From assembly GCA_000697055.1 (NCBI GenBank), contig JNDT01001546.1:62001-126000 (forward strand): a stretch of 64,000 nt of DNA, in the 5' to 3' direction. Positions 45,971-58,350 of the stretch are shown here, piece after piece. A program made the translations under genes and the position numbers. The stretch's first letter is position 1, and the number at the start of each line of letters is the position of its first letter. This DNA is from Saksenaea vasiformis B4078. Lineage: Eukaryota > Mucoromycota > Mucoromycetes > Mucorales > Saksenaeaceae. The notes under the pieces are model-generated. The model was given only the letters and a program-made list of their open reading frames with translations, was not told the DNA's origin and did not search any database.

Positions 45971-46276
45971 TTGACATAATAACAAGAATGTTTATCGGAA
46001 AATAAGTAGTTAGTTTGTAACTATTTCATGGTGGGTTTGGGTGTTTGTACATTTTCTTTTTATTTCTCTCTTTTCCTTACTTTTAACCCCCCTGTTCTCC
46101 CTGCATCTACGTTTTTAATTAGCACTGTTTAACCGTGTAACAACCCAGGCTATTGTACTGTATGATAAAAAAGGTGATTTGCATCGTTCTTTACATGGTG
46201 AAACCTACAAAAACGTGGATCGGAAACGTGCGTCCTTGTCCGTACTACGTCTCACATTCAATTTTTTAAGGACCCA

Positions 46277-48728
46277 ATGCCCCACACTTTCGCCGGTAGT
46301 CGCGGCGATGCGCATGCATTATCATCATCTACGGAATTCACCCCATCCAACAGTGTCAGCGGCACTCTTTCGGTTTCAAATACCGATAAAACCATTGTTC
46401 TTCCCCACCTTGTTGTCCTAAATCCCCAGCGCGGTCTTTCAATTCCATCCATGCCGCAACATCATATAAAAAGTTATGATGTTGGTTCTATTCACGACCA
46501 ACAACTCAGGGGTAAGCCACACCATCTTTCTTATTTTCTTTTTTCTTTCTTTCTTATTTTTTTTTTACTATGAAAATGATTATTTTTATTATTTCTTTAC
46601 GAAATGGGTTTTTTGCGCGGGGAAAAAGGGAAGAACATTGTAGCTTATTGGGGGGAAGGAAAGAAGGAAAAGGGGAGAGGAATCTTAGGTTAGTTGGAAT
46701 GATTGTTGGGGGCATGTGGAACGCCAGAAAAAGTGAAAAAGAGTAAAAGGGAAGGGGTTATCTAGATGAAGTTCGCTGGTTGGTTCCATGAATGCAAAGA
46801 GGGCAAGGGGTTTTGGGGGACGAGGGGAACTGGGTGAGAGAAATAGAAAGAGTGAGAGAGACAGAGAGAGAGAAGGAGAAGTTGAAGCCATGGTGACGAA
46901 AAAAGAAAATGCATAAAATAGATGCATCTTTTTCTTTCTTTTTCTTCTCTTTTTTCTTTAGCCGTATTTTTTTTTTTTTTAACCTGGCGTGTAAGCAAAT
47001 AACACTAGGCTATTTTTGTCTTTTATTATATATAACATTCATCATTAACGTTTTTTTTTCCTTTTTATAATAGATACAATGGCAAACGAAAGTGACCCTT
47101 TGCTTGGTTACCATCCTTTTGATCATTTCAAAACAGCAGCCTTTGATCATCTATTGCATGATGATAATAAAAGATCTTCTTGGAGTTTTGATCCTGTCTC
47201 TGATATCAACATCGACAAAGAACATCAACAACTAAAAGATGAACTGATTCAAAGAGCAACCACTCGATTGCGTCGACGATTACTTGAAGAAGGTCTTTCC
47301 GACGTCATGCGTGAATTAATTCATCAACAAAGTCAGCTCGAATTTCTCCGTGCCGAAACTGCTGCCACCATTGATGCCGTAACAAGACTGGAGAATCAAG
47401 ACGATTGTCTGGCCGAAGACGACGATGGTGCTAGTCAGCGTTCCGACACAAAGAAACAAAATCTTCAGTTGGACGTTTTGGAACGACGTCTTCAGACTCA
47501 CAAAGAAAAGTTGGATCAAATCAAAGCACCTGCAAAGGAAGATGCAAAAGCAAGCATTCCGCAGACGACGACGACGACGACACCTGCCAAGACTTCCTTG
47601 ACTTCATTGTCCTCTCTTTCCATGTCCCGTTTGTCTTCTCTCTCGCTGATGTCGTCATTTTTCAGTCGAACACCCAGTCAGTCGGATGCCGCCAGCAGCA
47701 TCACTACCCTCAGTGATACGATGACCGAGGATTCTACCGCCAACGGATGCGACCCCTCGGTCAATGATCCCGAGGAACAACAGCGTCGCCACCGACGACG
47801 TAGACGGGTCAGAAATCACCGTCAAAGATACCAGGAGCGCGCCAAATGTGGCGAAACCTTTGCCGATCTGGAATGGAAAAGTCAGATCAGCTCGAATCCC
47901 TGGCCACAAAAGGAGGAATCCTTCTATAGTCTCCAGGATGACTACTACTGCAAACAACAACCCCAGCCCAAATCAGCCGATCCGATGATGTCCGTCCCAA
48001 CCGCACTTAGCAACCACCTGGAACGCCATAACAACAATAACTACCATCATCATCATCGCTATGAAACCATGTCTTCATCAAGTGATATGTCCCTCGACAT
48101 GATGTCCACCTCCTCCTCTTGCTCGTCCCTCTCGAGCCCACGTGGCCTGCGTGACATCCCATCCATGGCACAGCGACTTGCTGCCATCACTGCTGCTCAA
48201 ACGCATGCACGCCACCCGCTGTCAACGACAACGCCGTCGTCAACACAACCACCGTCCTATCTCCGCGATGAATTTGGAGAAGGCACCATGTACGGCGGCG
48301 ACGGAGAGCTCGAGACCTGGCTGATGAAGTCCGGCTACGAGCCCAGCCTGAGCGAAGAAGAGGAAAAATGGATCACTCCCCGTATCCAGACCATCCCAGA
48401 ACGCAATGTGCTCGACGATGCGCTGAGCTTTCTGAATGGTCTAGGCGACGACGCAGACGACGGTGGGTTCGGTGAAGATGTCTATTTCCTTTTGCGACAT
48501 CCCGATCTGTGCTGCCGACCACTTGACGAAATCAAAGACACCATTTCCCGATTACGCCAAAATGAAAATGAAAATAACCGTGTCGCTACATGGGGTCAGT
48601 ATGGAACCAAATGCAGCATGGCTGTTGCATGCACTGGTTGGAAATGGTGTAAATTCCTGAGTATCCTCGCCACGTCTGTTACTATCAGTATCATGAATGG
48701 TCCTGAGGATCTCCGCCGACCATGCTAA
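46277..48728 (+). CDS. orphan protein with coiled coil and Ser-rich linkers, 629 aa, 2 exons
   Basis: Exon 2 (47074-48728) is a long open frame. Exon 1 (46277-46511) joins in frame with the acceptor tttataatag, giving QLRDTMANESDPLLGYHPF; total 1890 nt. The intron of 562 nt is roughly ten times the usual length here and very T-rich at its 3' end. If exon 1 is not coding, translation would start at MANES (47079). Domains: a helical, charged segment from about residue 120 to 165 (LKDELIQRATTRLRRRLLEE, then LIHQQSQLEFLRAETA), a second coiled-coil stretch (LDVLERRLQTHKEKLDQIK), Ser/Thr-rich spacers, an Arg cluster (RRHRRRRRVRNHRQRY), a His run and an acidic region (SEEEEKWITPRIQTIPERN). The end (CSMAVACTGWKWCKFLSILA) could be a membrane or amphipathic anchor. 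No family recognised. Confidence 0.65.
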
Positions 48729-49277
48729 ACCCTCTCTTTCCCCCAAAAAACCCTTCCCAACATTTTCGATCGTTTTTTTCTTCTTCTTCTTCTTTTTCTT
48801 TCAAACAACATCCATTCCCTCCTCCTCCTACTCTTTATATGTTCTGTACAAAGATTCACCAAAAAAACAAAAAATCAACAACAAAAAACTCATCAAGACG
48901 CGCCCTTATATGAATCCCCTTTTTTTCTTTTTCCTTCTCTTCTAAAAATTTGCTTTCTGTTATTAAGATCCTTGTTATTTTTGTATGTTTTTCCCTTTCT
49001 TTTGTTTATATCATGTTCATTTTGCTTATTTTCTGTTCTTTTTCTCTATTTCTTGTATGTAAACCCACATCTATTACTCTATGCCGGTACTGTAAAAACC
49101 CAAAAGAAAAAAACCAAAAAACCCAAACGCCCAAATATTACGAAGTAAAAGCAAAAAAAAAAAAAAAGAATTCTGCAGATCTTTATATCAAATCTTTGTT
49201 CTTTTTAGTGAATAGCGAAATATCATTCATTTAATGATGGATATCATCACCCAAAAAAAAAAACAGAAAAATGTGTT
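48729..49277. other. convergent intergenic region, T/A-rich
   Basis: Between two convergent genes. Contains T runs, A runs and short Phe/Leu/Lys ORFs that follow from base composition. No gene recognised. Confidence 0.5.
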
Positions 49278-49865
49278 TTACACGTGGACATTTTGATGAG
49301 GTGCAGTTTCCACCTTGACAATAGCATCCATCAATTGTGCCAACGCCTTTTCCTTGTTCTCGGTATACTGTGCCCGGATCTGGGAAATTTTGGAGTCCGT
49401 TTCCTCATCTACCTTGCTGAGACTCTGATCAGACTCACCCGAGTGCTAAGAAGAAAGGAATAAGCAGTCTGAACAAAGACAGAGCTCCTAACTACTACTA
49501 TTGCATGGCATCTTTTTTTTTTTTTTTTACCTGAGCTACGAAGTTCTGGTATTCTGTGTTTTTCTGAGCCTTGATGTCGTCGATTTCCTTCGCAGCTTCG
49601 GAACGGGCATCCTTCAAGCGCTGCACGCGATCTATAGCATCCAAAACATTATGTTAACACATAAATGTCTCTACACATGCATAAACTCTCGCGCACTTAC
49701 ATTGCTTAGCACTCTGGACAATCTTTGCAGCCTCACGTTCGGCTTCCAAAAGTGTGTTGATACCTTGCGAACTCGAAGCAGACTACCGGGAACATGTCAG
49801 GAAAAAAAAAATGAGTGGACCCGTCATCATTGTGCATTCCATTAACAGAACCATCTCGTTACCAT
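49278..49865 (-). CDS. VMA10: V-type H+-ATPase subunit G, 117 aa, ATG-only first coding exon
   Basis: Peripheral stalk subunit of the vacuolar proton pump (V1 sector), which pairs with subunit E to hold the stator. Exons on the minus strand: 49865-49863 (ATG only), 49782-49701, 49631-49531 and 49445-49278; sum 354 nt. The protein starts MSASSSQGINTLLEAEREAA, continues KIVQSAKQYRVQRLKDARSE, and AAKEIDDIKAQKNTEYQNFV, and ends APHQNVHV. The LLEAE-AA-IV-A----R---L--A motif is the subunit G signature, and 117 aa is the normal size. Without the ATG exon the second exon has no start: it begins directly with TCT GCT TCG after a GTAG acceptor. ATG/GTAACG gives a perfect join. Confidence 0.9.
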
Positions 49866-52081
49866 TATGTTGTTATACAAGTTATACGTTTTGTTACGGT
49901 TTTCAGCAAAGAGGAATGCCTTCACAACAAGAAAGAAAGAAGTTTGTCCTCGAGACCCAACAGGAGTGCGGCGTTTCATCCTATAGCCCATTAATATTGA
50001 ACTTCCGCAGCGTCGCTACGCGCGCACCCAAAAATGACGTCAGGAAGAGTGTACTCTCAATTCTCATTGGATGCATTATCTGACAGCATTGCTCTCCATG
50101 AAATTCACAAGAGAATGTAAGTACGGTCTTATGGTAATGAGCAGCAGAATGAACGCAATCGAGAAGTCTGAAGTATTGTCTCTTAATCATCCTGCTTCCT
50201 TGTGGTCTCCAATTTTTGTGCCTGAACATCAACTTACGGACTGCTACTGCAACAGCCTACGGAGTACTAAAATGGACAGGGCGTTGCTTGTTTCTCCATA
50301 GAGAGAACGTTACGCTCCTTTCAAATTGCCATGAACTAGATGATTACCTTTGTATTGACCTCTTTGGGACCATTTTCCTTTGAGGAAACCGCCTAGCTTG
50401 CTTGAAAAGGAAATTGCATGGTATGTATTTGAAACGCTTGATCTTGTGCCACGTGGCTTAAGTCCTCGTTATGCTAGCTATGAACAATACATAAACATAG
50501 ATAGTTTACCGAGGTTGACATCATGCTGCTTTGAGAGAGTCTACCTCAAAGGATATGCTCTTCCTTCCTTAGATGTGATTTGATGCTATATCAGAAATGA
50601 ATGGCACCGGTCGAAACTGTTAATCTTGAAAGATAAGTGATTCAGACCCGACGCATCTAGATCAAAAATTCATCGACAAATTCTTACAGATAGCTATGTT
50701 ATCAAAGATATCTCTCTTGTATGCACGGTCTGCCTCAGTACAGTTATCTACTGAATAGTGAGGAATACTTCGCAATTTATGCTGATAAGAAGCAACATGG
50801 ACATAACCACTATCTAGTCGTCGTCTTCTCTCAGTCTAGAAAGGTCAATTTAGACTACAGCACACTGCGGACATCTGCTAAATTTGGTCCGTCCTATTAC
50901 TACCCACAAAGACATAATAATAATAACCTTTGGAGGTATAGATGAAGAAAAAAAGAAACTTTAGTAAGGGGTTCCTGTGTATAAGGATACCATTGTACTC
51001 TTGATACTGCAGTTGTTATCATTACTTGGATTGCTGATTTCAGCGGCAAATAGTTGGAATGATCGAGATAATCCAAATATGTAACGAACACCATAGCTAA
51101 CCCAGGGAGTATAGCATTATAGACAACACCACCAAAATAAATCGTCGTCTTTGCAACTTTCCATCGACTAACAATTATGTAAAGATCTAGATGATCAAGG
51201 ATAAAACACTAGCTCAATGAGACTTGATCAGGAAAAACCTGTTCTAAACGGGGGGATGTTCCAATGCATTCCTAGCGACAAACTTGAGAGGTATCCCGTG
51301 CGCATTTTAGTTGTGTGTCACGTACCTGGATCGAGACTTGCAACAATCGTATAGTTGTAAGATCTTGTATATTCTGATCAAGTATGAAGAAATACATCTA
51401 AACCACCTGAAAAAAATCGGTCGCTCGATGAATGGCAAAAGGCTTCCCTCTGTAATTCACCAAAACTGTGAATATGATTGGTTTTAGGTCCATACTCGTG
51501 GGCATCGACGTACATATGCAGGGTGCGTTCCCAATGGGATTCTGGAGAGGTCATGCGATCTAACGTGTCGCTGGCTAAAAACATACAGTGCATTAACGAC
51601 TCGGACTGCTGCAGTTTAAGGGTACCAGGCAGAATGCTGGGCGATTATCCCAGACGGTAAACCTATAGTGCGAGATTCCCGCGGGATCTCTCGAGTAGGG
51701 GACGTGAGGAAGAACAACAACAGCTAGTATTGTAGTTTATTTATCATTCAATAAAAATAAACAATCGAGCACTAGAATGTCAGCATCAAATGCAAAACAC
51801 ACACACACACATACACATACACACACACACACACACGAACGAACGAAGAATAATAGCTAGAACCACACCAATTCGATGCGATAGAAGATAAACTCATTAC
51901 GATCAAAGATAAAAGATACGTTGATCCGATTGACAAAAAAGTGAAACGGCCGTATGACTATCCTCCCCTTGTAAATCTATCCTGCTAACCAGTTAGTTCT
52001 AAGTAATCTAGTGATTCATGATGGATTGCGTCTTTTTGCCGAGCGCACCGAATTTGTTACAGGAGATTTTAATCCAAGTCT

Positions 52082-52112
<31 letters not shown>

Positions 52113-52943
52113 CAGAAAAAAAAATGTAGCTTAAAGCTGGCCAATTGTTTTCTGATTTGTTCTAAACCACTTTACGCTATTCCCCGAAAACAGAAAGTGC
52201 AGATGCATCCAAGGTAACACCGCAGGACAAATTGATTATGCATCTTCTATGCTTTACAATCTTATATCTATAAAACCAATTACGTCGCACTACATTTGGT
52301 GATTAAAAAAAATATGATGCCATGGCTTTTGTGACCGCATTGCATCGATTTGGTCATAAAAGCAAGTTTTTTTCTGCAAAGCATCGACTGGCAATAGAAT
52401 CCAGCCCGGTTGTGTTAATGTCCGTGAATGCATGCAATCAAAAGCTCCATTTCCAACCTTTGATACATGATTGCATAAGAGTTTGTTTTCTTTTGTGCAG
52501 AACGCGTGGAACACTATCGTTACAACAACTTGGTCCTTTTATTTTTCAACCGATCGTATAGGATTTTGATCATTAAGAGGTGTGTACAACAGACTCAGTT
52601 CGGTTCGTCTAGCTAGACAGGATGATCGGTAAGGTTATGGCAGGATCAGCTGGAGTTGTCTAACGTTAAAATGTTTGTAACCTCATGTGGGTTGGGTTTC
52701 CTTTCATGGTAAATTAGCCGTCTTTATGTGTCTCCAACGGGAAAACCATAGTTTCTTTTTCTTTCTCTTCTTAAAAATAAGGGGGAAAATCTGTTGTGTT
52801 ATGAATTAACTTTGATTTTTGTTTTGTGCTTCATGTTCCATTGCTTACAGCTGTAATGTGACCACGATCAAGGAAAAAAACAACAAAACTTATTTGATAT
52901 CTATTTTTGAAATAAAAAAAATTCTATGCAAACTTGGTTCCAT
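49866..52943. other. 3-kb region without recognised gene
   Basis: Only short unrecognised ORFs on both strands (50380-50583, 50721-50945, 52322-52561 plus; 51593-51378 minus). It contains a (CA)n tract (51798-51836) and a run of about 27 A (52086-52112). It may hold non-coding RNA or decayed genes, but nothing supports a specific call. Confidence 0.4.
51798..51836. repeat. (CA)n microsatellite, imperfect
   Basis: CA tract with two TA interruptions. Confidence 0.85.
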
Positions 52944-54457
52944 TTATTCCTTTGAATGAGGTACATGTCTCTCGGGTTGAGGACTATAGTACCCGGCTGG
53001 ATCATTGGGTGGATACTGTGCATAATAGCCTTCCGCTTGATATACATGAGGGTCCGGGTATGTATGATCGACAGCGCCCTGATAACCTTGTGCATCGTGA
53101 TGATAGATGTATGGATCTTGTAGTTCAGGTTGGTATGTTGCTGGGTAGGGGTGAGGTGGATAGGCCTGGGGATCAGGTGCGTACATTTGTGGATCAGCTT
53201 GATTGAAATGAGATTCGCTGACATTCGTTGTTGCCGGTGGTGGTGGTGCTGTCATGCCTGCGGCCGTTTGATAGAGAGCATAGTTTGACGGGTGTGGCGA
53301 AATGTCTCGGTGATACTGGGTTGGTGAAGGCGTTGTGTAATGAGATTGTTGTTGTTGTTGTTGTAGTGGTGGTGGATGGTACATGTCTTCGGCATTAGGC
53401 GGTACCAAGGCACGGATATTAGTATTGGTCATATTAGGTGATATGGACGAGTTTACAGTTGTCGAATCCGCAGGAGGAGGTGCTGCATAAAACAGGTGTT
53501 CATCTTGCTGATCACCCGTACCATAAAATGTGCTTTGTCGGCGTTTTCTGCGCCTCAGTAGGACAAATGCCATAAAAGCTTAGATTCGCATGAAAAACTT
53601 TTGATTAAAGACCAGAACGCAATCAAACATTTAGAGTGAGATAGTTTACCTATAGCACCCACAAATGCAACCGCTCCAATAATACCACCGATCATCGCTG
53701 GCTGTTTTGAATTCGAAGATGCCCCTGCATTGCTTTCGTTGTCATCACCTATCACGGTTGGGTACATCGAGTACGAGACAGTTGTGTATGTATAGACCCG
53801 GTCTCCAGAAGACGTAACGGTGACAATTGTTCGTCCAGAGGATGTCATCACTGTCTTATTAGGTCTGGCGTTTGACGTTCCGGAAGGTGTTGGCTCTTCT
53901 GACGTCTGATCATTCTGTGGAGGTTTGTCCGAAGACGAGACGGATGCTGGTGATGAGGAGGACGACGAAGAGGGATTAGACGAAGAGTTCACTTTTTTTG
54001 GTTTAGTCGGAGGAGGTTCCTTCGCCGTGGTTGTTTGTTCTGTAGATGGCATGGATGGCGAACTATTCGATGTTGGTGCAGGATTGGATGTTGTCTAAAG
54101 ACAATCGAGTTCAGCGCATCATAACGTTTACATCATACACGTCTCTCTTGTTTTCTTTTCTTTTCTTTTTTTTTTTAAAAAAAATCTGTCAATTATTAGA
54201 CTCACAGTATGGTGCACGCCTGGATCATTTGAACCTGACGTATTACTAGATGGAGAAGCATTAACTGAAGAAGCAGGTGTTGGTGCCGCTTCAGACGATG
54301 AAGAAGGATGACCAGGTGCGGGAGGAGGAGGGGCAGATGAAGATGATGAAGAAGAGCTTGGGGAATCATTAGATGGTCTATGGTTGCCAGAAGATTCTGG
54401 GATAGGATTCAATGGAAACGGTAGTAGACTAGACATGACTGGTCCCAGCGATACCAT
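52944..54457 (-). CDS. Ser/Thr-rich single-pass membrane protein (wall-sensor-like), 3 exons
   Basis: Minus-strand gene with introns near 54208-54096 and 53650-53582. The N-terminal half is Ser/Thr/Pro-rich (SSSSSSSSAPPPPAPGHPSS), as in O-mannosylated surface proteins. It is followed by a Thr/Ser/Tyr segment (KTVMTSSGRTIVTVTSSGDR, then VYTYTTVSYS). One membrane helix (AMIGGIIGAVAFVGAIAFMA) leads into a basic stop-transfer stretch (LLRRRKRRQS). The tail is long, rich in Pro/Gln/Tyr, with LQQQQQQSH and many Y-x-P repeats. The architecture matches yeast Mid2/Wsc-type wall-stress sensors and the Msb2-like mucins, but no WSC cysteine domain is present. The predicted start at 54457 (or 54436) lacks a clear signal peptide, so a further 5' exon may be missing. 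Confidence 0.65.
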
Positions 54458-54705
54458 TCAAGTCGAAGAAGTACGGAAAAGCGAAAAAATCAGGATGTTC
54501 TCCAAATTATCCACATACAAACACGCCGTTTCGGGACTAAAATGGTGCTTATCACTCCTTCTCTCCCTCTGTGACACGCAGCCTCACCCTTTGTCAATCT
54601 CCTTCTTTCTTAATAGCAATTACTCCCTTCAATTTCAACCATATCCCTATAAGAGTGCAGTCGGCTCTACCCTTTTGCCTTTCCAGCTATTGAACGCGGA
54701 TCGCT

Positions 54706-55903
54706 TTATTTAGTAACAGATGGCGTCGTCGTCGTCGTCGTCGTCGCCTCAGCCTTGTTTTCATCCTCCGTCGTATTAGACTTTTGGGTGGCATCGGCGA
54801 CTTTCCCGGTATCATTCATCCCCAACAAACTCTCGATATTGTATTTCTTCAGTTTTGCAAAATCCTTCACAACAGACATCATGCAGATCGTCTTTATCGT
54901 ACAAGAAAAAGGAAAAAAAGAGAGAACATATAAGCCATGTGCTCCTTACTCGATCGATATTTATTTCTTTTTTCCTTACCTGGCATACTTCAACAATAAT
55001 AGTCAAATCTGGATTATCGAGATCTACCAAATGATCGGGACCGACAACAGCAGCTAACGTTTGAATGATGGTCGTCCGATCAATCTTCGTGCAATTTCGT
55101 ACACGAGCAACAATGGCAAACTATTTCTCACTATTTAAAACGAGGTCCGGAAAAGAAAAAGTGATTGAATTACCTTCCGTGGAGTGATGGATCCATCCTC
55201 ATTGGGTGTATTAAATTGAGGTGCGATCACTTTTTGTGCTATACGTTCGATATCTGGAAGATTGGACGGACAAGTTATTTCCACAGGCAAGAGACGAGAA
55301 GTGAATCGTGTCTTCTTCAGCTGTTTTGTCATAATGTCCGTAAGTATGTGATGTACAAAAGACACAGGTAAAACGGGTGGATTTGTTTTGATGAAAAGAA
55401 CTATACACACACATGTCAAGAGATCTCCAGGAGTCAGTGTTGTACATACCGCAATCAGTATTTGTGGGGATGTTGGCAAATCTCTTTTTCGTCTTCGGTC
55501 CCTTGAGAGCCTCGACTTCCTTAGCAATGGATGCTTCCAAGTCATCAACAGACCCCTCGTCCTCGTCATTATCGGCGGCGGTGATCGTTGGATATAATTC
55601 ATCGGCATACTTTGTGCTAAGGTTGAGTTCACGGAATTTCCTGCATTGAGCACCTACCTCGCCAAATACATCCATTATTTCCTTGACTGCCTTTCCCTCC
55701 TTTCCACGAGCACAGGTGACCATGATTCCGCTCATGTCAGGCTGGATCATAAATGAGCTCTTGCTCCCTGCACGCTCCTATAAAAAAAAATAAAGCTTAA
55801 TATGGGATCGCTGGTCATTGATCTAGACCTTTGAACAATGGTAGGTCTTTGTGCGTTTCCTTTTCCCGTCGGACTTTCCACCATGGGGTCGCTTGGTCTG
55901 CAT
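54706..55903 (-). CDS. TAN1: Tan1-like THUMP protein (tRNA ac4C12 formation)
   Basis: Homologue of yeast Tan1 and human THUMPD1, the tRNA-binding adaptor that lets Kre33/NAT10 acetylate C12 of tRNA-Ser and tRNA-Leu. The N-terminal exon (55903 to about 55829) starts MQTKRPHGGKSDGKRKRTK. Next come ERAGSKSSFMIQPDMSGIMV followed by TCARGKEGKAVKEIMDVFGE, an acidic linker with DNDEDEGSVDDLEASIAKEV, and the THUMP core VLFIKTNPPVLPVSFVHHIL with KKTRFTSRLLPVEITCPSNL. The C-terminal core is KFAIVARVRNCTKIDRTTII, GPDHLVDLDNPDLTIIVEVC and ICMMSVVKDFAKLKKYNI. The last exon adds a Thr run (7 T) encoded by a GTC/GAC trinucleotide repeat at about 54724-54745. It carries at least four short introns. Start choice: the next ATG would lose the basic N-terminus. 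Confidence 0.9.
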
Positions 55904-57123
55904 CGTGTCCGTGATTCAGCATCGCTGGCTTTTTTTTTTTTTGGCGATCAAGACTTTTTTGGCGGTGTTCCAAAAGGAAACAGGTCACGAAAGCTTTGGA
56001 GAAAAGGTAAGGTTCAATCGAACCCCCCTTCACAATAGTGGAACCAATGACAGGGGTCAATGCTTGGATAACCATCGATCCTATTTAAATTATTTAAATT
56101 ATCTGTCTAGAAGATCATATTTTATTCTTTTTGCCAAATATAACATTGGACGACAAAACGTGCCTGAAGCCAGAATTGGACAATATGAAATCCGCAGCAA
56201 AGTAATGCGGAGCTTTTTTTTTTTTTTTTTTTAGGAACGCGAGGATAGATGGTGTGGGGGAGAAAGGTACGGTCATCGGTTACAGTGATCTGCTGTCTGA
56301 TAACTTTATGGCCTGATCCAGACAATTGATATTTACCGTGGGAGTACCAAATAGCTAGCTTGCGGCAGTTGCCAAACTGTCTGCCAAGAATATACTACAA
56401 CGGAGCCGTCGGCGCTGAGCCCCGAGACATCAACGCGAACTAGACTTGTTCTATCGCTTTCTTCTATGTCTCCTTTCAGTAAGCTGGAGAGGGACGCGAT
56501 GGGTGATTTCTAGTAGACTGTGTTTAAGGGAAATCATTAATAAGTTAAAAAGTATACTAAACCCAAACAGTGGTAAATTGCGCGCACATACAAAAACCCC
56601 ATCTGATATCCCATTGATTTATTTAGAAGCCCACCCACCGATCGCTGGTACACACAAAACGATGTTACAGAACACAGTTATCGCGATTATCTTACACTGA
56701 ACACGTAGTTGCTGAATTTAGGTTCATTGTGTCACACGGAACTAACGAACCGTTGTTTCTTTTTTGTTTTCGTATCTAGCTGGGGTGATGTGATTACAAA
56801 AAACAAAGATAAGATTATCCGAGCAAAAAGGATAAACCCAAAAAAAAAAGAAACATGAATCAATACCTTTACCAAGTGTAACAGAATCTTCAAAGACATC
56901 TTTCCCTTATACAATCGTTTTGCTTATTATTATTTTTTAAGAGTATGACAAGGCGAGCTTTTAAGAGACGTTTTCCTTTTCTGAGGCCCAAACCCAACAG
57001 AAGATCGCATTTTAATACACGAAGAGAAACAAAATGATACAAGAAAGAGATATCTAGAAGGGAGGAGGAAAGATCGGATGGAGGGAATGCATAGCGTAAA
57101 AGAAAAAATAGAAGTGTATAATC
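55904..57123. other. intergenic, no gene recognised
   Basis: Contains the TAN1 promoter on the left, a run of about 18 T (56214-56232), an unrecognised 84-codon plus-strand ORF (56446-56700) and the SFC1 3' flank with A/G-rich sequence. Confidence 0.45.
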
Positions 57124-58350
57124 TTATTTCTGTGGTGTAATGATCTGGGTGACTTCTCCCTCCTTCACCTTTTCGGTAAAGATGTCAAGCCATGCCTTGA
57201 CCTTTTCGTAAACCATGAATGTAACAGCTTGACCGGGAGCAACTCTCAGGACTCTAGGAGTCAAACCCTTGTAGAATGCTCTCATGCCTTCCTTGGTGTA
57301 GATCTCCATAGTGACAGTCTTGAAACGGTCCCATCCTTTGCCAGCGGCACTCGATTTCTGGATACGAGTCTTAATGGTATCAATAGGGGCATTGGAAAGA
57401 GGACCCATTGCACCGGAGATACCACCAAGGATCAGATGCTGGTATGATGGCAACTCATCCAAATTCTGAAGGTTTTTGGCAAACTTCTTACCCTCCTGGT
57501 ATGCCGTGAAGTTAGCAGCTTGGTTGGTAGCTATGAGATCATAGGCGTAAGCATCATGTCCTACAATGCCTCTTTTTTTTCCCCTTTTCCTTTTTTATTA
57601 TTTATTCCTTACCTTGTCTCAAAGCAGTTAGGGTAACACCCTTATACAACGCGCGGACACCCTCCTCTCTGACGATGGTATAAGCAGCATGGGGAGCGTT
57701 GCGGTATTTGGGGATGTCCATTGGATCAGCCATGGAGTGGCGTTGAGCCTATGCCAAAGATGAATAAAAGGCTAAATCTTATCATTTGCCTTCGTGTTTT
57801 ACCTGCAGGCGGATCTTAATCAAGTCCATTGGCGAAACGACCATAACAGCCTCGGTCGTACCGGCAGCAAGACCAGCTATGAATAAGAAAAAAAAGAAAC
57901 CATAAGTTTCCCAAAGGCCGACAGAAAGAAAGAAAGAAAGGGCTTACCAAAGAAAACAGCAGTAGTGCTGACATTGCCTTCCGCATCAGCCATCCAGGAC
58001 TTGTACAGTTCAAAGGAACTGAAGCGAATGGCCATCTTTGGGACGATACCCGCAACGACAGCACCGAGACCTTTGTACAAGGCCCAAAACGATTCGTTCT
58101 TGACAATGTTGACACCAACACCAAAGAAACCAAGACGCTTGCCCTTTTGAAGAGGAAGATAAGGATACAGATGATACATAAAGGGCATTGGGATACTTAC
58201 AGAAGCGCTTCTCAGCACCTTTTTGGAAAGTTGCATTCTAACTTTGATGGTGTCCAGTGGATGGCATGTACATGCTTCCATAAAACCGGCGGCACCGCCA
58301 GCAACAAGATGAGTTAGGAGAGGCGTCTTGGTGTTGTTGTTTTTGCTCAT
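57124..58350 (-). CDS. SFC1: mitochondrial succinate/fumarate carrier (Sfc1/Acr1)
   Basis: Inner-membrane carrier that exchanges cytosolic succinate for mitochondrial fumarate, needed for growth on C2 carbon. Three mitochondrial carrier repeats are intact, with signature strings PLDTIKVRMQ, PMDLIKIRLQ and PIDTIKTRIQ. Other Sfc1-typical strings are LLTHLVAGGAAGFMEACTCH, ALYKGLGAVVAGIVPKMAIR, RFSSFELYKSW, HAAYTIVREEGVRALYKGV, ATNQAANFTAYQEGKKF and TPRVLRVAPGQAVTFMVYEK. The minus-strand gene has about five exons; introns near 58200-58150, 57955-57877, 57800-57752 and 57612-57532. The N-terminus MSKNNNTKTPLL is short and lacks a presequence, as expected for carriers. Confidence 0.94.

Larger units (their letters stand above)
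44717..46276. other. long intergenic region with microsatellites
   Basis: The T-rich 3' flank of the acyl-CoA synthetase is followed by a (TA)n tract at 45008-45030, then unassigned sequence, then (TG)n/(GA)n at about 45893-45919 and (CT)n at about 45955-45969. The last two can pair with each other. The minus-strand ORF at 45438-45232 and others are unrecognised. Confidence 0.5.

Noticed and set aside
52934..53206. ORF antisense to the tail of the membrane sensor-like protein
   Set aside because: Shadow of the Tyr/Pro/Gln-rich coding repeats on the minus strand.
55990..56015. B-box-like ggttcaatcgaacc string
   Set aside because: No A box at suitable distance and no cloverleaf; it is a short palindrome.
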